From positions 1 through 12,508 of the forward strand of contig JALTMC010000525.1 in assembly GCA_027005175.1 (NCBI GenBank): DNA of 12,508 nt, given 5' to 3'. The translations under genes were made by a program, and so were the position numbers. The notes below the pieces were generated by a model that saw only the letters and a list, made by a program, of their open reading frames with translations, was not told the DNA's origin and did not search any database. This document shows, piece after piece, positions 1 to 7,204 of this stretch (positions are counted from its first letter, which is position 1; each line of letters begins with the position of its first letter). This DNA comes from Myxococcales bacterium (GTDB lineage Bacteria > Myxococcota_C > UBA6777).

Positions 1-24
1 ACCGCATGGGCCACTCTGCTCGCT

Positions 25-1317
25 TCAAACCACCAGCTCCTCTTTCTGAATTTCTGCAACTTTAATCATTGTAGCACCGACAGACGTTGCATACTCAGGC
101 TCATTCTTTTCAATGACATTCACACGGCGACATCGAATACCGCGTTGTTCGATCCAATCCGAAAATTGCTGACGCTCCTTATCCCAATGCATACTCAAGA
201 CAACGATACAAGACAGGCGAGAGAGATGGCCTCGCAATTGTGATTGCAAAAACTCCGAGCGAAATCCTTGTTTGGGTTCGACACAAGCGAGCAGATCAAG
301 AGCTTGCTCCAGAAAGCCAAGGCTTCGTCCGAGAGTCAGTTGATGAAAGTCTTCTCCAATCACAAGAAGATCCAACAGGGCCTCACCTCGACTTAGCTGC
401 GCCACGATGCCTGCCGCAAGAGAGAGCATGGACTCAAACACGGGATCATCGGACTGGCCCTGGTCTGTGTCAATGATAATGCCAATACGGGTAAAATACT
501 CTTGTCGGTATTCAAGAACGACGGGCGCACCGATACGAGCCCATGTTTTGGCATGAATATCCCGGATAGGGTCTCCAGGCCGGTAAGGCCGAACACCGAT
601 CAACTCGCGCGACTCCCCCATGATCGAAGCCAAAGCCACCCCACCAGGCTGGTATTTTTGTGTTGTGTCAACATCCACATGAGTGACATTTGCGATCCGA
701 GGGACGACCAAGAACTGCACTCCCCTTTGGCTAAAAATAGCTGGACTCAACGCCAACCCCAATGGGGCCAAGGCTCGCGCACTCACCGCATCGAGGTAAT
801 GTTCTCCACGCGCCACAAATTTCGCAACAATCGAACAAGAACAAGTCTCTTCGGGTCCCAGGTTTTCGATAAAAACACGCGGGCTTAAATAAGAGCCATC
901 CCAAAGTAAAAAAGGACGCTCAATCCGAATCGCCTGATGAGTGAGTTTCCCTTGGTTCCGACATTCAACAACAAAATGTACAGGGTCGCCAAGCGTAACC
1001 CGCTGAGGCGCATCAAACGACAGACTCACATCCTTCAGTCTCACCCCCCTTCGCAAGAGAAGGGAAGCCAACAAAAGGCCAGAGAGCACACTCCACACAA
1101 CATAGTACTGGGTAAATCCTATATTAATACTTATCGCTGCTGCCAACATCCAACAAAGCAGCAGCACCCGACCTTCTCTGGAAAACAAAAAGAAGAAATT
1201 TAACAGAAAGAGAAAGAGCACCCGACTACGAGACTTTTGAAAACGTTCGCGCTCTTCTTTGGTTGAGGGGATGAGAATATAATTGAGCTTTGCCAGATTG
1301 AGTTTAGAGAATCTCAT
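25..1317 (-). CDS. DUF58 domain-containing membrane protein
   Basis: This 430-residue protein belongs to the DUF58 family, which is nearly always encoded next to a MoxR ATPase and has a von Willebrand A-like C-terminal fold. Three hydrophobic segments lie near the N-terminus (about residues 32-47, 51-67 and 71-88). A beta-rich region follows (about 95-210). The DUF58 hallmark is at 241-270: GVRPYRPGDPIRDIHAKTWA, then an Arg and a VLEY strand, matching the family pattern Y-x-PGD-x-x-R-x-I-x-x-K. A VWA-like core starts at IGIIIDTD (278-285). The ATG at 1317-1315 overlaps the TGA of the upstream moxR-like gene (1316-1314), so translation is probably coupled. The length is typical of the longer DUF58 proteins with N-terminal helices. 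The molecular role is not settled for the family; envelope assembly or stress is the usual context. On the minus strand an ATG at 7-5 could start another operon gene, but only seven bases of it are in the window. Confidence 0.93.
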   Translation of the reverse strand: MRFSKLNLAKLNYILIPSTKEERERFQKSRSRVLFLFLLNFFFLFSREGRVLLLCWMLAAAISINIGFTQYYVVWSVLSGLLLASLLLRRGVRLKDVSLSFDAPQRVTLGDPVHFVVECRNQGKLTHQAIRIERPFLLWDGSYLSPRVFIENLGPEETCSCSIVAKFVARGEHYLDAVSARALAPLGLALSPAIFSQRGVQFLVVPRIANVTHVDVDTTQKYQPGGVALASIMGESRELIGVRPYRPGDPIRDIHAKTWARIGAPVVLEYRQEYFTRIGIIIDTDQGQSDDPVFESMLSLAAGIVAQLSRGEALLDLLVIGEDFHQLTLGRSLGFLEQALDLLACVEPKQGFRSEFLQSQLRGHLSRLSCIVVLSMHWDKERQQFSDWIEQRGIRCRRVNVIEKNEPEYATSVGATMIKVAEIQKEELVV

Positions 1318-2255
1318 GTGGGCACACGAAGATCGCTCACAATCGATTCCATAATATGATTGGTTGTCTTTCCACTGTAGCGAGCCTGATTGGACAACAT
1401 CACACGATGCGCAAGGACAGGAGAGGCCAGAGCTTGAATGTCATCAGGGCTCACATACGTTCGGCCTTTGACAAAAGCTCTTGTCTGACATGCGCGAAAC
1501 AAGGCCAACATCGCGCGAGGGCTCCCGCCAAGGGCAAGTTCACGATGATTTCGAGTGCTTTCGATCAGGGCATGCATATACAGAGCAACATCACGTTCCA
1601 CTGTGACATCGCGAAGTTGGAGTTGCAGTTCGATCAGCTCTTCAAGAGTCATCACAGCTTCAACATCGTCCAGAGGATCGGAGAGTTGGCGTTCAAAGAC
1701 CATTTTAAGCTCGTCTTCTTTGCTTGGATACCCCAGACTCACTCGCACCAAGAAGCGGTCGAGTTGGGCTTCAGGCAATGGATATGTGCCTTGATAGTCC
1801 ACAGGATTTTGCGTTGCGATAACGAAGAAAGGAGCCGGTAAAGGCCTGGTTTGGCCTTCGATGGTCACCTGTTTTTCATTCATCGCCTCCAACAAAGCCG
1901 ACTGTGTACGAGGGGAGGCACGGTTGATTTCGTCGGCCAACAGCAACCGATGAAAGATCGGGCCTTCATGAAAGCAGAAGGTTCCATCCTGAGGATTGAG
2001 AACGCTGGAACCCAAGATATCGGCGGGCAACAAATCTGGCGTAAACTGTACACGAGCAAAATCCATATTCAAAGACTTTGCGAGGGTCTTGGCCAGGGTG
2101 GTTTTCCCCACTCCTGGAACATCCTCAAGCAAAACATGTCCTCCACTCAACACCCCAATAATAGTCAACTCGATCCCTTGGCCTTGGGTGTGAATGACCT
2201 TCCGAATGGAAGCCTTAATCCCCTCTACCGCTTTGAGGCCCTTCTCAATATTCAA
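1314..2255 (-). CDS. MoxR-family AAA+ ATPase
   Basis: This is a MoxR-type AAA+ ATPase, 313 residues from the chosen start. MoxR proteins are ATP-driven chaperones that mature partner complexes, often with VWA or DUF58 proteins. In this numbering Walker A is DVPGVGKTT (about 45-53), Walker B is LLLADE (104-109), sensor 1 is ATQNP (147-151), an Arg in LDRF sits near 167, and GGSPRA is the sensor 2 region. The open frame runs to an ATG at 2438, but those 61 extra codons (rich in Cys, Trp and Lys) do not resemble the family. A TTG at 2255-2253 has GGAG seven bases upstream and gives the usual family length, so I chose it. The upstream extension would also overlap the putative promoter of the divergent ABC genes. 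The stop overlaps the start of the DUF58 gene by four bases. Function is confident; the start is moderately so. Confidence 0.9.
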   Translation of the reverse strand: MNIEKGLKAVEGIKASIRKVIHTQGQGIELTIIGVLSGGHVLLEDVPGVGKTTLAKTLAKSLNMDFARVQFTPDLLPADILGSSVLNPQDGTFCFHEGPIFHRLLLADEINRASPRTQSALLEAMNEKQVTIEGQTRPLPAPFFVIATQNPVDYQGTYPLPEAQLDRFLVRVSLGYPSKEDELKMVFERQLSDPLDDVEAVMTLEELIELQLQLRDVTVERDVALYMHALIESTRNHRELALGGSPRAMLALFRACQTRAFVKGRTYVSPDDIQALASPVLAHRVMLSNQARYSGKTTNHIMESIVSDLRVPT

Positions 2256-2262
2256 TGCAGAA

Positions 2263-2266
2263 CTCC
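2263..2266 (-). promoter_or_regulatory. Ribosome binding site supporting the TTG start of the MoxR gene
   Basis: On the minus strand GGAG is followed by seven bases and then the TTG at 2255. This is the best Shine-Dalgarno match near the point where MoxR homology begins. It decides between the 313-residue and 374-residue versions of the gene. Confidence 0.45.
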
Positions 2267-2405
2267 ATTCCTCAAAAAGAAAGTTGTAGCACTCTCTCTT
2301 TGTTTTACCATCGCAGAAGATCCACCACAACGAAAAAGAGACCTTACGACCGTCCCGTCCAAGCACAGAGACGCAGTCATCTTTGACTTTTTGGGAAGAA
2401 GCGTC

Positions 2406-2434
2406 TTGCCACACGAACATCGTTTCGCTATGTT
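2406..2434 (+). promoter_or_regulatory. Putative sigma-70-type promoter of the ABC transporter genes
   Basis: TTGCCA (five of six bases of the -35 consensus) is followed by exactly 17 bases and then TATGTT (four of six of the -10 consensus). The predicted start of transcription is near 2441, leaving a leader of about 37 bases before the permease ATG at 2478. It lies in the divergent gap between the minus-strand moxR-like gene (if that starts at 2255) and the plus-strand permease gene. It is a by-eye consensus match only; sigma factors of this lineage may differ. Confidence 0.42.
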
Positions 2435-2477
2435 GCATGGGTTCCCCAAAGAGAAATCCACCAACAAAGGGATTGCG

Positions 2478-3305
2478 ATGTTCAGAGAAGTCCTTGTGAT
2501 TTTACTACACGAATTAAAGCTCGGATTGCGCAACAAACGCATCTTACTTGCTGCTGGTATCGTGGTACTGAGTGCCACCTTGATCACCACAGGAGCAATC
2601 AAGATCTCCCAAAACAAAGGGGTCGCGATGCTCACAACGTTTGGGCAGATGGGAATGGCGAAACAAGACAAGCGCAAGATGAAGCGAACGCTTCGAGGCT
2701 TTATGGGCAAGCGAGCAGACATTGTAGAGTACCGAATGAAAACACCGATACTGCTTTCGTTTGTATTTATCATGGTACTCATATTCTTTCCCTTTATGAT
2801 TGTCTTGTTGGCCTACGACACGATGTCGTCCGAGGTCCAGAACGGAGCGATACGATTTTTACTGCCCAGAGCCCGACGGTCCTCGATCGTATTGGGGAAG
2901 TTTTTGGCCCACGCCATATGGCTCTTTGCTCTGTTATGGGTCGGCTTTCTGGTCGTCGTTCTTTCAGGAGTATACGCGCTAGAAGGCCCACTGTTCTCGT
3001 GGCTGCGAGAGGCGTCCTCCCTGTCTGTACTGGCCTGGGTTATGAGCCTCGGCTATTTGGGTTGGACTTTGCTCGCCTCAAGCGTGGTTCGAAGGCCCTT
3101 CATCGGATTGTTAATCGGCGTCGTTGGCCTCCTTGTGATGGGCATCGCTGGCTTAACTCAGATCCATGCGTTCAGCCCCAATTATTATAAAATTGAAATA
3201 CTTGGCCCACCTGCAATGGTTCTTCAATCGAGCGTCATCTTTGTTGTCATGGCTGTCGCAACGGTTGGACTCGCGATGGGAATTTTGCAAAGGAGGGACC
3301 TATGA
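2478..3305 (+). CDS. ABC-2 type transporter permease
   Basis: This 275-residue integral membrane protein resembles permeases of the ABC-2/NosY type. There are about six hydrophobic segments: 21-40, 90-112, 142-164, 181-202, 207-226 and 250-270. Between the second and third lies the family signature: YDTMSSEVQNGAIRFLLPRA (113-132), then RR and IVLGKFLA. This corresponds to the D-x-x-x-x-E-x-x-x-G-x-x-x-x-LL-x-x-P-x-x-R-x-x-x-x-x-GK pattern that contacts the ATPase. The open frame continues far upstream (to 1851), but that part lies antisense to the MoxR gene. The ATG at 2478, preceded by AAAGGG, starts the homologous part. The TGA overlaps the ATG of the ATPase gene (ATGA at 3302-3305), so the two are translationally coupled subunits of one exporter. 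The substrate cannot be told from sequence; lipids, polysaccharide precursors, metals or peptides are all possible for this family. Confidence 0.88.
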   Translation: MFREVLVILLHELKLGLRNKRILLAAGIVVLSATLITTGAIKISQNKGVAMLTTFGQMGMAKQDKRKMKRTLRGFMGKRADIVEYRMKTPILLSFVFIMVLIFFPFMIVLLAYDTMSSEVQNGAIRFLLPRARRSSIVLGKFLAHAIWLFALLWVGFLVVVLSGVYALEGPLFSWLREASSLSVLAWVMSLGYLGWTLLASSVVRRPFIGLLIGVVGLLVMGIAGLTQIHAFSPNYYKIEILGPPAMVLQSSVIFVVMAVATVGLAMGILQRRDL

Positions 3306-4279
3306 ATCCACAAGAAGCAACACAAAATACGCCCGTTCTTGAAATTCGAAATCTGGTCAAAGACTATCGCACCATTCGGGCTGTGGACAACCTCTCCTTT
3401 CAAGTCAAACAGGGCTGCGTTACCGGTCTTTTAGGGCCGAATGGTGCAGGAAAAACGACCACTTTTAATATCATCTGTCGGTTTTTAAAAGCGACCGCAG
3501 GACAGGTTCTTGTCGAAGGCGTTCCCCTCGATCGATTCACACAACTCAAAGGCCGCATTCAAGCCCTACCTCAAGATGCCCAACTCCCCGAGAGTATCCC
3601 GATATTGCGACAGCTTACGTTCTATGCACAGTTGCAGGGGATGAGTCGCACAGAAGCGCATGAAGAGGCGACAAAGGCATTAAAGCAGGTGGGTCTTGGC
3701 GAGAAACTCAACGATCGGGCAGGAGCATTGTCTCACGGCATGCACCAACGGGCAGCCATGGCTCAGGCTTTTCTGGGCAAGCCCGAATTGATACTCCTGG
3801 ATGAGCCCACATCGGGGATAGATCCACGCCGGGCCTCTGAAGCCAGAGACCTGATTACCGAACTCAAAGGAGAGACGTCTGTCCTTATCTCCTCACACAA
3901 CCTCTCAGAGATTCAATCGATCTGTGACGAGGTTGTGATCATCCATCAAGGTAAACTTGTCTACCAAGGAAGCATGGACGAGCTGACAGGTCAGGCTGCT
4001 GAGTTTACAGTATCCCTACGTACAGATACCCCCGTAGACATCGCAACGATCGGAGAGCTTCCAGACGTAGCCAAAGCCGAGCACAACACAGAAGAACAGA
4101 CGATCAAGATCACCTGCGAACAGAATGCTGATGATGGGGCTGTGGTGAGTCTTGTGCTTCGTCACCTCTTAGACGCAGGACACTTGGTGATCGATCTGCA
4201 GCGAGGAAGCAGTTTGGAAGACCGATTCTTACACCTGACTGACGAAGCCGAATCTGACGAAGCCGAATCTACTGAGTGA
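3302..4279 (+). CDS. ABC transporter ATP-binding protein
   Basis: This 325-residue nucleotide-binding subunit powers the permease encoded just upstream. Walker A is GPNGAGKTT (45-53), the Q-loop glutamine is near 91, Walker B is LILLDEP (163-169), the D-loop is SGIDP (171-175) and the switch histidine is H199 in SSHN. The signature motif reads LSHGM (143-147) instead of the usual LSGGQ; related variants such as LSKGM are common in this exporter subfamily. About 95 residues follow the core, an accessory domain typical of CcmA/NosF-like exporters. The tail is acidic and contains a DEAES duplication. A perfect AGGAGG at 3291-3296, five bases before the ATG, is the strongest ribosome binding site in the window and lies inside the permease gene. 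The ATGA overlap indicates coupling. The family assignment is sure and the substrate unknown. Confidence 0.95.
   Translation: MNPQEATQNTPVLEIRNLVKDYRTIRAVDNLSFQVKQGCVTGLLGPNGAGKTTTFNIICRFLKATAGQVLVEGVPLDRFTQLKGRIQALPQDAQLPESIPILRQLTFYAQLQGMSRTEAHEEATKALKQVGLGEKLNDRAGALSHGMHQRAAMAQAFLGKPELILLDEPTSGIDPRRASEARDLITELKGETSVLISSHNLSEIQSICDEVVIIHQGKLVYQGSMDELTGQAAEFTVSLRTDTPVDIATIGELPDVAKAEHNTEEQTIKITCEQNADDGAVVSLVLRHLLDAGHLVIDLQRGSSLEDRFLHLTDEAESDEAESTE
4241..4270 (+). repeat. Perfect 15-base tandem duplication in the ATPase tail
   Basis: GACGAAGCCGAATCT occurs twice in a row (4241-4255 and 4256-4270), in frame, encoding DEAES twice at the C-terminus of the ABC ATPase. The identical copies suggest a recent slippage event that keeps the frame, in a tail that probably tolerates length change. 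Confidence 0.9.
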
Positions 4280-4299
4280 GAGCAAGGTCAACGACCCCC

Positions 4300-4340
4300 A
4301 CCCCATCCGGCCTTCGTCCTGTCGATTCTGGAGGGGGTTT
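4300..4340 (+). terminator. Possible weak terminator after the ABC genes
   Basis: ACCCCATCC (4300-4308) can pair with GGAGGGGGT (4330-4338), with one mismatch and a 21-base loop, followed by only three T. The position, 20 bases after the ATPase stop, suits a terminator, but the long loop and short T-run make it weak. The rest of 4280-4450 holds a shorter inverted repeat (AAGAGG at 4356-4361 with CCTCTT at 4374-4379) and the ribosome binding site of the next gene; I see no convincing promoter there. Confidence 0.25.
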
Positions 4341-4450
4341 CCACGCCCATAACATAAGAGGTTTCTGATGACCCCTCTTCCACACAGGAACTTCTCGATA
4401 CATCTCAACCACCCTATCCTTTTCGACTGCTAACCCGAAAGGAAGAAAGC

Positions 4451-5089
4451 GTGTTCCAGGTCACCAAGAAAGTTAAAATTGTAACAGTCGTGTTGATGGT
4501 GTTAAGCACAGCCTTTGCCACAATCCTAATGATGACACACCCCATCGAGTTGGCAAGAGAAGACCGGCTTATGAAGCTACCTCCAGCCCAGGTCATGGAA
4601 CTCACTCGCAATCGAGTGAAGGTGGCTCGACAGTACGCGCTCTTCTATTGGATGGTTCCGTTTGCTCTACAACGTTATCCCAAGCGTGCATTCCAACAAA
4701 TGAATCTCGATCTCAAAGCGATCGAGACCAGCAAAGATCCATCCAAGAGAGAAAAAGCAACCTACAATTTAAGACTCCATGGTAAGCTCATTTTTGAGAC
4801 GGTTGAAGGTCAGCTCCGCAAAGCCAGAAATGCTTCTGCTATGATGGCCTTTGGTTTGTGCTTAATATGGCTCGGTGGTGTCTTTGTGTTGATGGGCTGG
4901 CTACGCACGATGTTTAGCTTTATGGTTGTGGGTACCTTCTGTGCCGGACTTCCTGTCAAAGATCACCTCCCCATCCTGGCTTTGATGTTCTATGTCCCTC
5001 TCTGTTTTGGACTCATTACATTCTGGCTCGTGCGAGACAACCCACCCTCGAAAGTGATGCCCTACAACGAAATAGATGAACACTTTTAA
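4451..5089 (+). CDS. Unrecognised four-helix membrane protein
   Basis: I do not recognise the family of this 212-residue protein. It has an N-terminal hydrophobic segment (about 8-29) and a long charged extracytoplasmic or cytoplasmic stretch rich in Lys, Arg and Gln (about 31-127, predicted mainly helical). Three further membrane segments follow (about 128-149, 150-167 and 173-194), then a short polar tail. The start is GTG at 4451, with AAAGGAAG upstream at about 4438-4445; no in-frame ATG gives a better N-terminal helix. The arrangement of one helix, a soluble helical block and a helical hairpin is seen in small envelope or regulatory proteins, but no catalytic motif is visible. It lies 171 bases after the ABC ATPase and 171 bases before the kinase start, on the same strand as both, so it could belong to either unit or stand alone. 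Confidence 0.72.
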   Translation: MFQVTKKVKIVTVVLMVLSTAFATILMMTHPIELAREDRLMKLPPAQVMELTRNRVKVARQYALFYWMVPFALQRYPKRAFQQMNLDLKAIETSKDPSKREKATYNLRLHGKLIFETVEGQLRKARNASAMMAFGLCLIWLGGVFVLMGWLRTMFSFMVVGTFCAGLPVKDHLPILALMFYVPLCFGLITFWLVRDNPPSKVMPYNEIDEHF

Positions 5090-5147
5090 GAAGACAACTG
5101 GATCTATCGTAAAGATCCTGTCACAATACCTTTCCAACACAAGGGAT

Positions 5148-5207
5148 GTAGACCACTGTGAGCGGTTGACGAAAATCCGTTTTGCTGCTACCCCAAAGTG
5201 GGTCTAC
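5148..5207 (+). promoter_or_regulatory. Imperfect inverted repeat in the kinase leader
   Basis: GTAGACC plus ACT (5148-5157) pairs with AGTG plus GGTCTAC (5197-5207), giving ten base pairs with one bulged G and a 39-base loop. The loop contains TTGACG (5166-5171), a good -35-like hexamer without a convincing -10 at 17 bases. The element sits between the membrane-protein gene and the kinase ATG at 5261. It could be an operator, a structured leader or chance. Confidence 0.3.
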
Positions 5208-5243
5208 GACCCAAACAACACAACAAACAAACTCTTTTGGTAC

Positions 5244-5249
5244 GAGGAG
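5244..5249 (+). promoter_or_regulatory. Ribosome binding site that sets the kinase start
   Basis: GAGGAG is followed by eleven bases and the ATG at 5261. The spacing is long, but the upstream alternative, GTG at 5198, has no purine-rich site and would add 21 residues before the kinase domain. Confidence 0.5.
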
Positions 5250-5260
5250 CTATACATATT

Positions 5261-7204
5261 ATGGCGGGAGGACTCAACGACCTTGAAGGCAGTGAAATTC
5301 AAGGGTATCTCTTAGAGAGCCTGGTAGGAAAAGGCGGGATGGCCTGGGTCTACAAGGCATTGCATAAGAAGCTCAATGAGTATATGGCAGTAAAGATCAT
5401 GCTGCCCCACCTGATTGACGAGGGTGATTTACGAGAGCGCTTTCTGGACGAAGCGAAGATCCAGTTTAAACTCAAACACCCCAATATCGTTCAGGTAACC
5501 GACATCATTGAGCAAGGTCATATCATTGGCATTGTGATGGAGTGGATTGGAGGAGAGAACCTCAAACAATCCATGGATCGGATGGAGCAGCCTGTTTCGC
5601 GAAAAGACATTTGGCGAGTCATGTCTCCAGTCCTGGATGCCCTCGGATTTGCACATTCACGCAACCTAGTTCACAGGGATATCAAACCAGCCAACATCCT
5701 CCTCCATCGTGAAGAAGGTTATCTGGTACCCAAAATCGCAGACTTTGGAATTGCTAAGATCCTCGGAGATGAAGGCGGAAAGACCCAGACAGGAACAGCC
5801 ATGGGTACGCTTAAGTTCATGGCACCGGAGCAGATCCGCGACAGCAAGAATGTCGACCAGCGGGTTGATGTCTATGCCTTGGGTATGACTCTGTTTATTA
5901 TGGCAACCTTGCGATTTCCCTTTGAGGGAAGCCAGGAATGGATCATCTACCAACAAATCAACGATGACCCACCTCCTCCCAGTACATACAACTCCCGCCT
6001 GTCCAGTGCTTTTGATCGGGTGGTTCTCAAAGCACTGGCCAAAGACCCTGAGGAGCGCTTTCAAAACTGTGCTGAATTGGGGCATGCCCTCTCGCTAGCA
6101 TTGCTCGACCCCGAAAGTATCACCAAAGAAGATCGAGACCTCAACACAGCCGACATCTACAATATGCTGCTCGCTCTACCCGAAGAGCACAGTATTTACG
6201 AAACAACACTTGAGCCCCTCTCTGCAACCCTCGCCCAACGTCTGTTCTCTGGTGACTCCAATACCATGATGAACATTCAGAAATACGTTATGGAAGAGAG
6301 TGACGCCACCACATACGATGGCGGATCCAGCCCAGCAGCATCCATGTCTCTCGAAGATACATCGGCTGAAACAATGGTGGCTTCCGAAGGTCTTCTGGAT
6401 AAAGTCCTACCCAAGAAACCAAAGAAGGCCAAGAAGTCGAAAAAAACCAGCAAGGAGGCGAGCAGCTCCTCTCCAATGGTCGCGATTGTGGCAATTGTAG
6501 TGCTCTTAGTTCTCGGTGGTGGCGGGTTCTTCATGATGGGTGGTTTAAGCGGCAAGAATGCTGTGACACCTCCGATACCCCGCCCCAATCAGAACCAAAG
6601 CAGACCATCAACAACACCCAGAACACCCCGCCCTGCCGCAACATGTCAAAACGGTGCGACCCAGCCCTGCTACAGTGGAGCTTCCGGTACCAAAAATCGC
6701 GGTATCTGCAAAGCTGGAACACGAACGTGTAACCATGGTAAGTTTGGCGCCTGTTTGGGTCAGGTTTTGCCCAAAGAAGAAACATGCAATGGCCTGGATG
6801 ACGACTGCAACGGCAAGGTCGACGAGACATTTGCCAAACAAGGAAAGTCTTGTACGAGTAAGATCGGCGAATGCAGCGTCGCGGGTATGTACAAATGCTC
6901 CACAAAACAAAAGAAAGCTGTCTGTGTGCGCGACTCCAAAGCCTCGGCTCAAGGGGACAATATCAAACTGCGAATCCGTCCATCATCTCGGACCTTTCGC
7001 ATATCCTATGCTCGAAAAAAGCGCCGCGTCAAAGGTAGCTATTGCTTTGGCCTGTCCTTCAAACGTACCCGTGTTCGCTTGAGCAGCCGGGGATATTATG
7101 TTTGCACCTTCAAATTACCGCGTCGCTCAAAGACCCTGCGTATCCGAATGAAAAGGATTAATCCCAATGACTTTGCTCCCTCCGTCACCTACTGTATCCG
7201 TTAA
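5261..7204 (+). CDS. Transmembrane Ser/Thr protein kinase with Cys-rich MopE-like ectodomain
   Basis: This 647-residue Hanks-type kinase has a complete active site: glycine loop GKGGMAWV (23-30), catalytic K45 in MAVK, helix C E64, HRDIKPANIL (138-147) with catalytic D140, DFG (161-163), activation segment with APE (188-190), and the usual helical lobe to about 285. A linker with a Lys-rich stretch (385-399) leads to one membrane helix (about 405-427). The outer part (428-647) starts Pro/Thr-rich. It then carries a Cys-rich region with ETCNGLDDDCNGKVDE (507-522), the acidic loop of the MopE-type putative metal-binding motif (PF11617-like), and ends in a very basic, beta-like segment (about 566-632). 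Fourteen cysteines lie outside the membrane, an even number that suits disulfides. The next gene overlaps its end by 38 bases. I infer that the ectodomain senses a ligand, metal or envelope state and controls the inner kinase; kinase identity is certain and the sensing role is not. Confidence 0.95.
   Translation: MAGGLNDLEGSEIQGYLLESLVGKGGMAWVYKALHKKLNEYMAVKIMLPHLIDEGDLRERFLDEAKIQFKLKHPNIVQVTDIIEQGHIIGIVMEWIGGENLKQSMDRMEQPVSRKDIWRVMSPVLDALGFAHSRNLVHRDIKPANILLHREEGYLVPKIADFGIAKILGDEGGKTQTGTAMGTLKFMAPEQIRDSKNVDQRVDVYALGMTLFIMATLRFPFEGSQEWIIYQQINDDPPPPSTYNSRLSSAFDRVVLKALAKDPEERFQNCAELGHALSLALLDPESITKEDRDLNTADIYNMLLALPEEHSIYETTLEPLSATLAQRLFSGDSNTMMNIQKYVMEESDATTYDGGSSPAASMSLEDTSAETMVASEGLLDKVLPKKPKKAKKSKKTSKEASSSSPMVAIVAIVVLLVLGGGGFFMMGGLSGKNAVTPPIPRPNQNQSRPSTTPRTPRPAATCQNGATQPCYSGASGTKNRGICKAGTRTCNHGKFGACLGQVLPKEETCNGLDDDCNGKVDETFAKQGKSCTSKIGECSVAGMYKCSTKQKKAVCVRDSKASAQGDNIKLRIRPSSRTFRISYARKKRRVKGSYCFGLSFKRTRVRLSSRGYYVCTFKLPRRSKTLRIRMKRINPNDFAPSVTYCIR

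Noticed and set aside
1851-2477. A plus-strand open frame extends the ABC permease upstream by 209 codons.
   Set aside because: This part is antisense to the clearly conserved MoxR ATPase gene and its translation resembles no permease; the ATG at 2478 with its ribosome binding site fits the family.
5198-5260. A GTG start at 5198 giving a kinase 21 residues longer.
   Set aside because: There is no Shine-Dalgarno sequence before it, and the added residues are polar and unlike a kinase N-terminus; GAGGAG supports the ATG at 5261.
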